From Methylobacterium brachythecii (GTDB taxonomy: Bacteria; Pseudomonadota; Alphaproteobacteria; Rhizobiales; Beijerinckiaceae): DNA of 64,000 nucleotides. The DNA lies in NCBI RefSeq assembly GCF_014196345.1, contig NZ_JACIDN010000006.1, forward strand, positions 248,001-312,000. Reading direction: 5' to 3'. A model generated the notes under the pieces. The model had not been told where the DNA came from, searched no databases, and was given only the letters and a program-made list of their open reading frames with translations. Shown here piece by piece: positions 9,056 to 18,388 of this stretch. Within the stretch, counting starts at the first letter, position 1. Each line of letters starts with the position of its first letter. The position numbers and the translations under genes are program-made.

Positions 9056-10402
9056 CTAAACCAGCGCCAACTCGGCTCGACCGGTCGGCGCAGCCTCGGG
9101 TCTTGCTTTTCCTTTCATGGCATTGCCGGCGACGTACACCTCGGCAACGCAGCGGTCGTCAGCCATCGTCTGCAGGATGAAGAGTTCCTCGACCAGCGAT
9201 TTGACCGTCCGCATCCTCAGCTCCATGGCAGGCTTGGCGCAGGAGTCGAGAACGACGATGTCGGCATCGGCTCCGGCATGGAGCGAGCCGATGCGATCGT
9301 CGAGACCTAGCGCCCGCGCGTTGCCCAGAGTCATCCGATAGAAGGAGTTCAGGGGCGAAAGACGCTGACCCTGGAGTTGCAGGACCTTGTAGGCCTCGTC
9401 CATCGTCTCGAGCATGGAAAAGCTCGTTCCGGCGCCGACATCCGTCGCGACGGACCAGCGGGCTCCGATGCGGTCGAAGCGGTCCCGGTCGAACAGACCG
9501 GAACCGAGGAAGAGGTTCGAGGTCGGGCAGAACACGCCGACGGCGCCCGTCTCCGCGAGGACCGAAATCTCTCGGTCGTCCAGATAGATGCAGTGCCCCA
9601 GCAGCGTCTTGTCGCCGAGCAGACCGTACCGGGCATAGATGTCCGTGTAGTCGACGGCGTCCGGATAGAGCGAGGTCGCGAAGGCGATCTCGTCCTTGTT
9701 CTCGGACAGGTGGGTCTGGACATAGCAGTCTGGGTTCTCTGCCACGAGCGTGCGGCTGACCTCCATCTGCTCTGGCGTCGATGTGATGGCGAAGCGCGGG
9801 CTGATCGCGTAGTGAGCGCGTCCTCGGTTGTGCCATTTCGTGATCAGGCGGGTGGTCTCGTCGTAGCTGCGCTGCGGGTTGTCCCGCAGCGCCTCGGGCG
9901 CGTTGCGGTCCATCAGGACCTTTCCGCCGATCATGCGCATGCCGCGCTCTTCGGCAGCCATGAAGTAGGCCTCAACGCTCTCGGGATGAACGGAGCAGTA
10001 GGCCACCGCGGTCGTGGTGCCGTTCGACAGCAATTCGTCCATGAAGCGGCTCGCGATCGAGGCCGCATAAAGCGGATCGGCGAATTTCTGCTCTTCCACG
10101 AAGACGTAGGTGTTCAGCCATTCCAAGAGCTGCGCCCCGTACGAGGCGATGGCCTGGGTCTGCGGGAAGTGAAGATGTGTGTCGATCAGTCCGGGCAGCA
10201 CGAGATTGGGCCGGTGATCATCGATCGTGACATCGGCGGCCGCGAGGCTCTTCACCCGATCATAGTCCCCGCTCGCGACGATCGCCGCCCCGCGAACCAG
10301 CACCGCGCCGTCCTCGAAGAAGCGATAGGACGCCGTGTCGTCGACGCCGCTCGGCTCGTTGACGAAGGTGAGGACGCGGCCTCGGATCAGCAGGTCTCTC
10401 AT
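9056..10402 (-). CDS. guaD: Guanine deaminase
   Basis: A 448-residue amidohydrolase converting guanine to xanthine and ammonia. Metal ligands typical of guanine deaminase are visible: His76 and His78 in DTHLHFPQT, His231 in QTHLSENKDE, and Asp321 in ATDVGAG, with the substrate-binding PRFA near 202-205. QTHLSENKDE is a strong GuaD marker. The start at 10402 gives the usual N-terminus (MRDLLIRGRVLTF); an open extension to 10705 has non-coding composition. It is divergent from a LysR gene and feeds xanthine into the dehydrogenase encoded at 30-34 kb. Confidence 0.93.
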   Translation of the reverse strand: MRDLLIRGRVLTFVNEPSGVDDTASYRFFEDGAVLVRGAAIVASGDYDRVKSLAAADVTIDDHRPNLVLPGLIDTHLHFPQTQAIASYGAQLLEWLNTYVFVEEQKFADPLYAASIASRFMDELLSNGTTTAVAYCSVHPESVEAYFMAAEERGMRMIGGKVLMDRNAPEALRDNPQRSYDETTRLITKWHNRGRAHYAISPRFAITSTPEQMEVSRTLVAENPDCYVQTHLSENKDEIAFATSLYPDAVDYTDIYARYGLLGDKTLLGHCIYLDDREISVLAETGAVGVFCPTSNLFLGSGLFDRDRFDRIGARWSVATDVGAGTSFSMLETMDEAYKVLQLQGQRLSPLNSFYRMTLGNARALGLDDRIGSLHAGADADIVVLDSCAKPAMELRMRTVKSLVEELFILQTMADDRCVAEVYVAGNAMKGKARPEAAPTGRAELALV

Positions 10403-10761
10403 CGCTTCTCTATCTCCCCTGGGCGGCCGTCCGGCACCGGTCGGCGGGAACGGCTCTCGTCCTGCGCAGTGCGGCCATGACGGCAGACGACGGCCGTCCG
10501 GCACGCGCCTGCGGTCGTTTCTCCCCGTCGAACCCGAGGATCTTCGTCCACCTTGCGATCTCGCCCGGCGACCAGAGATCGATCGCCTGCCGAGGCCAGC
10601 GCGGCGCCGCCGACCGTGTGGTGGAGAGCGCGGCTCCGCTTTCGGGATATTCGTGCCAGCGGCGGACCGGCGGGAACATCCCTGAAGGCCTCCAAACACT
10701 TTCAAGAGAAACTTGATAATGTCGCGGGACTGCGGCCGGCGCGATCATCTAAGGAAAGGGC
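10403..10761. other. guaD / LysR divergent intergenic region
   Basis: A 359-base divergent promoter region. The minus frame over it has no ribosome site and poor composition. It contains the LysR-box-like site at 10702-10716. Confidence 0.5.
10702..10716. promoter_or_regulatory. Candidate LysR operator
   Basis: The inverted repeat TCAAG-N5-CTTGA has the size and spacing of a LysR-type box. It lies 46 bases upstream of the LysR start and 300 bases upstream of guaD. Confidence 0.35.
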
Positions 10762-11712
10762 ATGTCCTACCTTGATAACGTGAGCGTTTTCGTCCGCGTC
10801 ATTGAACTCGGAACGCTTTCTGCGGCAGGGCGCGATCAGCGCGTCACGCCGGCCGTCGCCAGCAATCGCATCAAGGAGCTCGAGCGGCATCTCGGCGTAC
10901 GGCTCTTCAACCGCACCACGCGCAAGCTCACGCCGACCGAGCATGGACGGGTATTCTACAAAGGCGCGATCAAGATCATCGAGGCCGTGAAGGAGGCGGA
11001 AGGCACCGTCGCCGACCTCTCGCAGAACCCGAAGGGCGCAATCCGGATCACGGCGCCCCTCGGCATCGGGCGGCGTCTGATCGCGCCCGGCATCCCCGCC
11101 TTCCACGCGATGTATCCCGACATAGAAGTGAGGCTGCGCCTGTCCGACCACAACGTCGACATCGTGAGCGAGGGCATCGACATCGCGTTCAAGCTCGGCG
11201 TGCTCGAGGATTCGAACCTGCGCATGCGCGGCATCCTCAACAGCGAGCGGGTCATTTGCGCGGCGCCCACCTATCTCGAGAGGCGGGGAACGCCCGCGAC
11301 CGCCGATGCCCTGATCGCGGACAAGCACGACTGCCTCTTGCTGCGCTATCCGGGCTCGAAGGAATATTTCTGGACGCTCCAGACGGCCGATGGCCTGCGC
11401 AAGTTCGAGATCTCGGGACCCTATGATTCCGATGATGGCGACGTCCTGACCGAATGGGCCCTTGAGGGGCACGGCATCATCAACAAGCCGCTGTTCGAGG
11501 TGAAAGGGCACCTGAACAATGGAACGCTCGTCGAAATCCTCGCGGACAGTCCGCCGGCACAGGTCCAGCTGGCGGCGATCTATCCCCACAAGCGGTTCCA
11601 GGATCCAAAGGTCCGCCTGATGATCGATTTCATGGCCGAACGCTGTCAGCGGCTGATCGGCAAGATGCTCGAGGAGAGGCCGACGAAGCCCCGTCGACAG
11701 GGACCGCGCTAG
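10762..11712 (+). CDS. LysR-type regulator, probably of purine genes
   Basis: A 316-residue LysR protein with an N-terminal helix-turn-helix (VFVRVIELGTLSAAGRDQRV) and a LysR effector domain. The start follows AAGGAAAGGGC. It is clearly paralogous to the LysR at 34590-35519: both carry LLLR(Y/F)PGS, then a D-DxGDVLTEWAL(E/D)G-like block and KPLFEV. Both belong to the DmlR/PecT-like branch. One regulator diverges from guaD and the other from xdhA, so control of purine catabolism is likely. Its ligand is unknown. Confidence 0.85.
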   Translation: MSYLDNVSVFVRVIELGTLSAAGRDQRVTPAVASNRIKELERHLGVRLFNRTTRKLTPTEHGRVFYKGAIKIIEAVKEAEGTVADLSQNPKGAIRITAPLGIGRRLIAPGIPAFHAMYPDIEVRLRLSDHNVDIVSEGIDIAFKLGVLEDSNLRMRGILNSERVICAAPTYLERRGTPATADALIADKHDCLLLRYPGSKEYFWTLQTADGLRKFEISGPYDSDDGDVLTEWALEGHGIINKPLFEVKGHLNNGTLVEILADSPPAQVQLAAIYPHKRFQDPKVRLMIDFMAERCQRLIGKMLEERPTKPRRQGPR

Positions 11713-11743
11713 ACCTTTTCGCGTTCTGTTCGGACCGAGGTCG

Positions 11744-12595
11744 TTACCCCTCGGTGTTGGCGCGCGCTCGTCCCGTCTTGCGGTCCTGCGGTTCGGCGAG
11801 CGTCGCCGTCAGGATCTCCGCGGCAACCAAGGTCGCGATGACGGAAGGTCGCTTGTCCTTGACCTTGCCGCCGATCGGGCAAATCAGACGATCGAAGAAC
11901 TTCGTCCCTCCGGCCTCGCGCGCAAGCCAGTTGCGCAACGTCGCTCTCTTCGTCTTCGATCCGATCATGCCGACATAGACGGCATCATCCCGCTGGAGGG
12001 CCTCGGCGACGATCAGGAAGTCCAAGGCGTGATCGTGTGTCAGAACCACGAAGGCGCTTCTCGGCGGAGCGTTGCGGACGACCGCCTCCGGCATGGGCGT
12101 GAGACAGGTTTCCACGCCGAGCACGGGGCAGGCGGACAACTCCCCTTCACGCGTATCGACGAGGACGACCCGCAGAGGTGCGAGCGCGAGAGCCGCAGTC
12201 AGAACCCGTCCGACATGGCCGGCTCCGAAGACGTAGACGTGCGGCCGCGCTGCCATCTCGGCGTTGCTGCGTGCCACGAGCTGCAGGGCGGTCTCCTCCG
12301 TCACGTGCGCCAACGACAGGCCGACACGTCCGCCGCAGCATTGGCCAATCGCAGGTCCGAGCGGCACGTCGAGGTTTTCGGCGGCGAAGCCGTTGCGGAG
12401 CGCCCGGCGTGCCTGGTCGATCGCCATGAATTCCAGCTGCCCGCCGCCGATCGTGCCGTACAACCGCGTCCGCGACACCACCATCCAGGCGTCCGTATCG
12501 CGCGGCGTCGATCCAGCCGCTCCCGACACCGTGACGAGAACGCAGCTCGGCTCGGCACGCAGGAATTCACGAATGTTCTCGGTTGGAGGCAGCAT
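11744..12595 (-). CDS. xdhC: Xanthine dehydrogenase accessory protein XdhC
   Basis: A 283-residue XdhC/CoxI-family protein that binds the molybdenum cofactor, helps sulfurate it, and inserts it into xanthine dehydrogenase. Seen here: GTIGGGQLE at 48-56, a GQCCGG motif at 84-89 containing the conserved Cys pair, and a Rossmann strand VYVFGAGHVGR at 120-130, followed by VVLTHDHALD and YVGMIGSKTK. The start at 12595 was picked because it gives the family N-terminus. It is separated from xdhAB by 17 kb, which is unusual but functionally consistent. Confidence 0.9.
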   Translation of the reverse strand: MLPPTENIREFLRAEPSCVLVTVSGAAGSTPRDTDAWMVVSRTRLYGTIGGGQLEFMAIDQARRALRNGFAAENLDVPLGPAIGQCCGGRVGLSLAHVTEETALQLVARSNAEMAARPHVYVFGAGHVGRVLTAALALAPLRVVLVDTREGELSACPVLGVETCLTPMPEAVVRNAPPRSAFVVLTHDHALDFLIVAEALQRDDAVYVGMIGSKTKRATLRNWLAREAGGTKFFDRLICPIGGKVKDKRPSVIATLVAAEILTATLAEPQDRKTGRARANTEG

Positions 12596-13130
12596 GGCTT
12601 CCGTTCCTCGCCGAGTATTTATCGGCAAGGCACGCGCGCTCAGGTAGCGAGTTGGTCCTTCGAGACTTTCAATCAAACCAGGGGCAATCGATCCACGTCG
12701 TGATCGTCGTGCCGGCTGTTTCCGCCGCATGCCGCGCCATTGTGTTGCGACGCGATCAACAGATCCAGCGGATCTTGCCAAGGTCACGACACCGTCGCGC
12801 GTCCTGTTCACAGATGACGGGCTGCCGGTCCGACCTGCTCGCTCGCGGCCGTCGCACCCGCGCCCGGCGGCTCGCGACGAATGTATTGGAAAAGTTGAAA
12901 CTGTTTAATCTCGACGCGCGGAATGTCGACCTAGCTTAGTTTCTCCCGAATCTGCACTGTCCGCCATCGCGACTGAAAGCAATGCAGCCATGCATAGCTT
13001 TTCCAACGGCCCGGCCAGCACTTCGGCCGGATTCGTCTTCGCGAGACCAGGATCACGAGGCGGGACATACACGCGCTCGGATCACGTAGTGTTCGGCGGC
13101 GCGTAAGACGTCCGCCAACGGGAGGATAGA
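12596..13130. other. xdhC / permease divergent intergenic region
   Basis: A 535-base divergent region with no supported gene. A short hairpin-forming segment lies near 13008-13028 (GGCC/GGCC arms). A GGAAAAGTT-containing stretch at about 12890 loosely resembles the candidate purine operator. I could not identify a known riboswitch. Confidence 0.4.
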
Positions 13131-14426
13131 ATGTTGGATCGGCTGTTCAAGCTGAGCGAGAACGGCACGTCCGTTCGCACGGAAGTCATTGCGGGCATTA
13201 CGACATTTCTCACGATGTCGTACATCATCTTCGTCAATCCCGACATTCTGTCGACAACGGGCATGGACCGAAGCGCGGTCTTCGTCGCGACCTGTCTCGC
13301 CGCCGCCCTCGGGACACTGGTCATGGCCTTCGTCGCGAACTGGCCGATCGGTATGGCCCCGGGCATGGGCCTGAACGCCTTCTTCGCCTTCACCGTGGTC
13401 GCAGCACTTGGCTTCACCTGGCAACAGGCTCTCGGCGCCGTTGCCATCTCCGGCGTCATTTTTTTCATTCTCACGGTCACCGGCATCCGGAGTTGGCTGA
13501 TCGTCGGCATCCCGCATTCGATGCGCAGCGCGATCGCCGTCGGCATCGGACTGTTCCTCGGCATCATCGCGATGCAAAGCGCCGGTATCGTCGTCGACAG
13601 CCCGGCAACGCTGGTCACCCTCGGCGACCTTCACAAGACCGGTCCGCTGCTCGCGATACTCGGGTTCCTGATCATCGCCGTCCTCGACGCCCTGCAGGTG
13701 AAGGGCGCGATCCTGATCGGCATAATCATCGTGACAATTCTGTCCTGGCTCCTCGGCGCCGGCGAGTTCCGGGGCGTCTTCTCCACACCCCCGTCGATCC
13801 TGCCCACCTTCATGCAGCTCGACATCGTCGGCGCGATGCACGGCGGCCTGTTCCACATCATCCTCGTGTTCGTCCTGGTCGAAGTCTTCGACGCGACGGG
13901 GACCCTGATCGGCATCGCCAAGCGGGCCAATCTGATCGAGGAAGGCAAGCCGAACCGCCTCAGCCGCGCGCTGCTCGCCGACAGCACGGCGATCGTCGCA
14001 GGCTCGCTCCTGGGGACCAGCAGCACCACGGCCTATGTCGAGAGCGCCTCCGGCGTTCAGGCAGGCGGAAGAACCGGGCTGACGGCGCTGATCGTCGCCC
14101 TGCTGTTTCTCGCCGCGCTGTTCATCTCGCCGCTGGCGACCTCGGTCCCGAAATTCGCGACGGCACCGGCGCTGCTCTACGTCGCCGGCCTGATGATGCG
14201 CGAACTGGTCGAGGTCGACTGGGACGATGTCACGGAGGCGGCACCCGCAGCGCTCACGGCTCTCGGAATGCCGTTCACCTATTCGATCGCGAACGGCCTC
14301 GCTTTCGGCTTCATCAGCTACGTCGGCATCAAGGTCTGCACGGGACGATGGAAAATGCTCCATCCGGCAACGGTGATCGTCGCAGCTCTCTTCGTGATCC
14401 GGTTCGCGTTCTTCTCGGGCCACTGA
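13131..14426 (+). CDS. AzgA-type purine permease (NCS2/AzgA family)
   Basis: A 431-residue inner-membrane permease with about 12 to 14 hydrophobic helices. The N-terminus (TEVIAGITTFLTMSYIIFVN) and the PIGMAPGMGLNAFFAF block are diagnostic of the AzgA-like branch, which imports adenine, guanine and hypoxanthine by proton symport. The LLGTSSTTAYVESASGVQAG motif in the second half is also typical. GGGAGG precedes the ATG by five bases. A strong terminator follows 46 bases after the stop, so it is monocistronic. It supplies guanine and hypoxanthine to the surrounding enzymes. Confidence 0.92.
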   Translation: MLDRLFKLSENGTSVRTEVIAGITTFLTMSYIIFVNPDILSTTGMDRSAVFVATCLAAALGTLVMAFVANWPIGMAPGMGLNAFFAFTVVAALGFTWQQALGAVAISGVIFFILTVTGIRSWLIVGIPHSMRSAIAVGIGLFLGIIAMQSAGIVVDSPATLVTLGDLHKTGPLLAILGFLIIAVLDALQVKGAILIGIIIVTILSWLLGAGEFRGVFSTPPSILPTFMQLDIVGAMHGGLFHIILVFVLVEVFDATGTLIGIAKRANLIEEGKPNRLSRALLADSTAIVAGSLLGTSSTTAYVESASGVQAGGRTGLTALIVALLFLAALFISPLATSVPKFATAPALLYVAGLMMRELVEVDWDDVTEAAPAALTALGMPFTYSIANGLAFGFISYVGIKVCTGRWKMLHPATVIVAALFVIRFAFFSGH

Positions 14427-14471
14427 GACTAAAGAGCGATCGACAGCTGCCTTCAGGCTATCGGGGAATAG

Positions 14472-14503
14472 AACCCGGCCCAGATCACTGGGCCGGGTTT
14501 TTT
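14472..14503 (+). terminator. Strong rho-independent terminator
   Basis: Eleven-base perfect arms AACCCGGCCCA and TGGGCCGGGTT enclose GATCAC and run into TTTTT, 46 bases after the permease stop. Confidence 0.9.
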
Positions 14504-15019
14504 GCGCGCGCGTCGTTCACCGAACGATACCGGGGCGCGACCCAAGGCGTGGATTGGCGACCGCGTGCCGACTTCGGCGGGCCTGAGTCGTTCATTCCAC
14601 CGCGTTCGCGAGGTCGCCTCGGGCGGGCTTTCAGCCGCAACGCCCGGACCGAGATCGAACTGACATCTGTGCTCCGCCCGATCGGGCCGAGCTTCGACCG
14701 GGCCGGTCGAGCTACGAGAGACAACTGAGAAGACCACGATGCGGCGGTTCCGAGGTGGCATATGCGGGTAGGCCACATTGAGCGGAACCGCGTCGAGGCT
14801 GGACGTGTGGTCACCGTGCTCAGGCCGCCAATCTCGAAAGGATCGCAGGCGGCGCGGAAGTGCCGATGTCGGCGACAGGGACGCCATCGCTACCTTACCG
14901 CACGCCGCTCGGCAAAATGACGCCATCCCGTCATGCCGGGCTCTGACCGAAACCGGTCGGAATCCCGCACGACGCGATGGCGTGAAACATCGAAGGCGGC
15001 GTGACGCCGCGAGGATCGC
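14504..15019. other. Intergenic stretch between convergent genes
   Basis: About 516 bases between the permease terminator and the puuD stop. Overlapping frames on both strands look like GC-driven artefacts. No feature seen. Confidence 0.4.
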
Positions 15020-16285
15020 CTATCGACCGTTCTCGAGCCAAGCTGCGATCTGGGCACGCTCGTCGAGGGTCATCTCGGAGACGTTGTTCGGCGGCATGCT
15101 GTGGGTCAGCACCGCCTGATGGCGGATGGCTTGCGCCTGCCGCGCGATCGCTCCTTCGGAATCGAGGAGGACGCCTTTCGGAGCGATGCGGATCCCGTCG
15201 AATGCTGGCTCTGCCGCATGGCACATCGCGCAGCGGCCCATGACGAGTTCGACCACGTGCTCCGGAGGCGCCGAAAGTGCGGACACCTTCGTTGGCGTCG
15301 GTGCCGCCGACGCGGTCACGACCGTCGGCGAAACCTCTGCCCGGGCGGGCAGGCCAAGAAGCGATCGGCCGCCGGCGCTGCCCGTCAGAGCGACGGCGAA
15401 AGCGGCGGCAAGTCCTGCAGCGGCCGCTCCCCACGCCCACCAGGGGGAACGATCATGATCGGCATGCCGAACGTTGTAGAAATAGCGGATCACGGCGCCC
15501 GACGCGGTGATCAAGGCCACGACCAGCGGGATGGTGGCCCGGCCGTCGAACAACATCGGATAGTGGTTCGAGATCATCAGCAGCACGACCGGCAGCGTCA
15601 GATAGTTGTTCTGCATCGAGCGCTGCTTGGCCTGCTTGCCGAGCGCCGGATCGGGCTTCTCGCCCTTCATCAGCGAGGCGACGACCTTGCGCTGGTTCGG
15701 GATGATGATGAGAAACACATTGCCCGCCATCCAGGTCGCCATCAGCGCACCCGTGTGGATCAGGGCGCCGCGGCCGCTGAACACCTGGGTGAAACCGTAG
15801 GCGGCGGCGGTGATGACCACTAGGCCGATGGCAGCGAGAGTGCCTTCGTTGCGTCCGAGAGGCGACCGGCAGATGCCGTCGTAGATGGCCCAGCCGACCG
15901 CCAAGGCACCGACGCCCAGGCCGATCGCCGAGGCCGGCGAAAGATCCAACACCGCCGGATCGACCAGATAGAGCTTGGACTGCGCGTAGTAGACCCAGGC
16001 AAGCAGCACGAAGCCCGACAGCCAGGTCGTGTAGGCCTGCCATTTGTGCCAGGTCAGATCCGGCGACATGTGGGACGGCGCGACGAAGAACTTCCGCATC
16101 TCGTAGAAGCCACCGCCATGGACCTGCCAGGCCGCCGCGCCTTCGCCCGCCGGAATGTCCGGGGTCCGCTTCAACGACGCGTCGAGATGCATGAAGAAAA
16201 ACGACGAGCCGATCCAGGCCATCGCCGCGATGATGTGGAGCCAGCGCAGCAGCAGGCTCCCGTATTCCCAGACAAAACTATCCAC
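15020..16285 (-). CDS. puuD: Urate hydroxylase PuuD with C-terminal cytochrome c domain
   Basis: A 421-residue integral-membrane urate oxidase. Residues 1-300 carry eight or nine transmembrane helices of the DUF989/PuuD domain, including WLHIIAAMAWIGSSFFFMHL. A periplasmic linker leads to a class I cytochrome c domain with the haem motif CAMCH at 352-356 and a likely axial Met397 in SMPPNN. PuuD oxidises urate to 5-hydroxyisourate and passes electrons to the respiratory chain, so unlike peroxisomal uricase it makes no H2O2. A CTTCCGAAAAATTCGG inverted repeat lies about 80 bases upstream. Confidence 0.93.
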   Translation of the reverse strand: MDSFVWEYGSLLLRWLHIIAAMAWIGSSFFFMHLDASLKRTPDIPAGEGAAAWQVHGGGFYEMRKFFVAPSHMSPDLTWHKWQAYTTWLSGFVLLAWVYYAQSKLYLVDPAVLDLSPASAIGLGVGALAVGWAIYDGICRSPLGRNEGTLAAIGLVVITAAAYGFTQVFSGRGALIHTGALMATWMAGNVFLIIIPNQRKVVASLMKGEKPDPALGKQAKQRSMQNNYLTLPVVLLMISNHYPMLFDGRATIPLVVALITASGAVIRYFYNVRHADHDRSPWWAWGAAAAGLAAAFAVALTGSAGGRSLLGLPARAEVSPTVVTASAAPTPTKVSALSAPPEHVVELVMGRCAMCHAAEPAFDGIRIAPKGVLLDSEGAIARQAQAIRHQAVLTHSMPPNNVSEMTLDERAQIAAWLENGR

Positions 16286-16360
16286 GACGCGGTCTCTCCT
16301 GACTATCGCGTCGATCGTAGCGGTCCGTCCCGAATTGAAAGCCTTCGAAATTCCCCTTCA

Positions 16361-16380
16361 GTTTCCGAATTTTTCGGAAG
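16361..16380 (-). promoter_or_regulatory. Candidate purine-regulon operator upstream of puuD
   Basis: On the minus strand this reads CTTCCGAAAAATTCGGAAAC. It is an inverted repeat, TTCCGAA-N3-TTCGGAA, centred about 85 bases upstream of the puuD start. The half CTTCCGAWNNNTTCG recurs upstream of the ureidoglycine aminohydrolase gene and uraH. Confidence 0.5.
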
Positions 16381-16457
16381 ATCGACGGCATCACGCTTCG
16401 CCGTCGATCTGAGATCTTCAATCCGGCAGTAGCGCCGCTCGGAGGAACCTGTCGCTG

Positions 16458-17882
16458 TCAGCCGTCCATCGGAGGCGGCGAGGGCAGCTTGTCGCGTAAC
16501 CGCAGCCACGCGATTTTCTCGATCTGACGAAGTGCTTCCTTGAACTCCTGCTCCACGTCGTTCCGCAGCCGGTCGTCGAAAGCCGCAAGGATCTCCTGCT
16601 TGTTCCGACCTTTGATGGCCATGATGAAGGGATGACCGAAGCGGGTCTGATAGGCCGTGTTGAGCTCTTGGAAGCGCGCCAGTTCCTCCTTCGTCAGGGT
16701 ATCGAGCCCCGCACTGCCCTGTTCTGTGGTCGACGCGTGCGTGAGCTGGCCGGCCAGGGCGAGCCGCCCGGCCAGTTCGGGGTGCGCGAGAATGAGTTCC
16801 CGCTTCCGATCCCTCGGCAGCCCCCGAAGGACGCCCACGAGAGTGGCATGGAGACCTTCGGCCAGGTCGTCGCGGTCACGCAGCCCCGTCCGCCAAGCCC
16901 GGACGGCGATCTCGGGCGTATCCTCGAAGATGTCGCCGAAGCGCGCCACGAACTGGCCCTGGCTCATGCGGCTCGGCGTCAGCCCCTTCGGGGGATGATG
17001 CTCGATCCAGTGCCGGGCAATGTCGATGCGCCGCGGCATCCAGACGCCTTCGTGCCCGGCGACGTAATCGAGGAAGCGCACAAGCGAGGCCAGTCGCCCC
17101 GGGCGGCCGATCAGGCGGCAATGCAGCCCGACCGACATCATCTTCGGAGCGGTGGCGCCTTCGGCATAGAGCGTGTCGAACGTGTCGCGGAGATAGGTGA
17201 AGAACTGATCGCCGGAGTTGAAGCCTTGCGGAGTGGCGAACCTCATGTCGTTGGTGTCGAGGGTATAGGGCACCACGAGACCCGTGCCGGCCTCGCCGCC
17301 GATCCAATAGGGCAGGTCGTCGGCATAGGCGTCCGATAGGTAAGCGAAGCCCCGTTCGATCCCCAGCTCAAGCGTGTGGACGGAGGATCGCCCCGTGTAC
17401 CAGCCGAGGGGAGGCGACCCCGTGACCTCTGTGTGCAGACGGACCGCCTCGTCCATGGCGGCGGCCTCGGCCTCGCGGGTGAAGTCGCGGTAGTCTATCC
17501 ATTTCAGACCGTGGCAGGCGATCTCCCAATCCGCCTCGCGCATGGCCGCGACCGCCTCGGGGTTTCGCGCGAGCGCGGTAGCGACGCCGAAGACCGTCAC
17601 CGGCACGCGACGCTCGGTGAAGAGCCGCCACAGCCGCCAGAACCCGGCCCGCGAGCCGTATTCGTAGATCGACTCCATGTTCATGTGCCGCTGGCCAGGC
17701 CACGGCACGGCACCGACGATCTCGGAGAGGAACGCTTCCGACGCAGCATCGCCGTGCAGGATGCAGTTCTCGCCGCCTTCCTCGTAGTTCAGCACGAACT
17801 GGACCGCGACCCGCGCGCCACCGGGCCAATTGACCTGAGGAAGTCGACGGCCATATCCAATCATGTCGCGGGACGTCTGCAT
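16458..17882 (-). CDS. puuE-uraD: Bifunctional allantoinase PuuE / OHCU decarboxylase
   Basis: A 474-residue fusion. Residues 1 to about 300 are a PuuE-type allantoinase of the polysaccharide-deacetylase fold (GYGRRLPQVNWPGGARVAVQ near the start, ACHGLKWIDY at 122-131, GLHCRLIGRPGR at 252-263), which opens allantoin to allantoate without needing a metal. Residues from about 306 to 467 are 2-oxo-4-hydroxy-4-carboxy-5-ureidoimidazoline decarboxylase, with the catalytic His367 in AHPELAG and FGHPFI near 415. The fused enzymes catalyse consecutive steps, decarboxylase first. AGGA precedes the ATG at 17882. The frame is open up to 18344, but that part is not protein-like. Confidence 0.93.
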   Translation of the reverse strand: MQTSRDMIGYGRRLPQVNWPGGARVAVQFVLNYEEGGENCILHGDAASEAFLSEIVGAVPWPGQRHMNMESIYEYGSRAGFWRLWRLFTERRVPVTVFGVATALARNPEAVAAMREADWEIACHGLKWIDYRDFTREAEAAAMDEAVRLHTEVTGSPPLGWYTGRSSVHTLELGIERGFAYLSDAYADDLPYWIGGEAGTGLVVPYTLDTNDMRFATPQGFNSGDQFFTYLRDTFDTLYAEGATAPKMMSVGLHCRLIGRPGRLASLVRFLDYVAGHEGVWMPRRIDIARHWIEHHPPKGLTPSRMSQGQFVARFGDIFEDTPEIAVRAWRTGLRDRDDLAEGLHATLVGVLRGLPRDRKRELILAHPELAGRLALAGQLTHASTTEQGSAGLDTLTKEELARFQELNTAYQTRFGHPFIMAIKGRNKQEILAAFDDRLRNDVEQEFKEALRQIEKIAWLRLRDKLPSPPPMDG

Positions 17883-18388
17883 CTTCGATCCTGTACGCGG
17901 CAGCACTTTTCGGCGCTCTTTCGATGCCCCAGGATAACGGGCCCGTGCCGGACGGCTTTTCTGATTTTTTTGAAAGACTTTCGGCAATCGCCCCGTAGTG
18001 CGCCGCCGAGAATATGCGGCACTATCGGACGGACCAAAAAGCTGTCTCAATTGAACTGCGTTCACGCCAGCCCGATCTGAGATCGCCGCTAGACTTTGTA
18101 CCAATGCACGCAGTTCTGCAGGAGCGCGTTGGAGATTTGCGTCGAGAAATTGCGACGGGCCGTGATGGGTCCGTTGCAACGGAAGCAGACCGCGATCGAG
18201 TGGCGCGGCCGCATAGGGCCGGCGGCCATCGTCATCGAAAGGCACCGCGCCGGGAAGGATCAACCTTCGCGTCACGCTGCACACTAAAGAAGAATACGTC
18301 CATCTCGAAGAGACGGAAAAGCGATCGAGCACGGCACGCGGCAATAGACCGTGTGTATCGATCGTATATTTATTAGGGGGAAGCTAAA
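17883..18388. other. puuE / porin divergent intergenic region
   Basis: About 506 bases. It contains GAAAGACTTTC near 17972, an 11-base palindrome just upstream of puuE. The short plus frame at 18096-18287 has no ribosome site and is not called. The last 40 bases before the porin gene are AT-rich and promoter-like. Confidence 0.4.

Noticed and set aside
12596..13130. Possible purine or xanthine riboswitch ahead of the AzgA permease
   Set aside because: The leader is long enough and has small hairpins, but I could not match a known aptamer consensus. A covariance-model search with purine and xanthine (NMT1) models would settle it.
13053..14423. 456-residue open frame on the minus strand across the AzgA permease gene
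   Set aside because: It is exactly antisense to a gene with clear family motifs and a good ribosome site, and its product is a low-complexity run of Asp, Glu, Arg and His.
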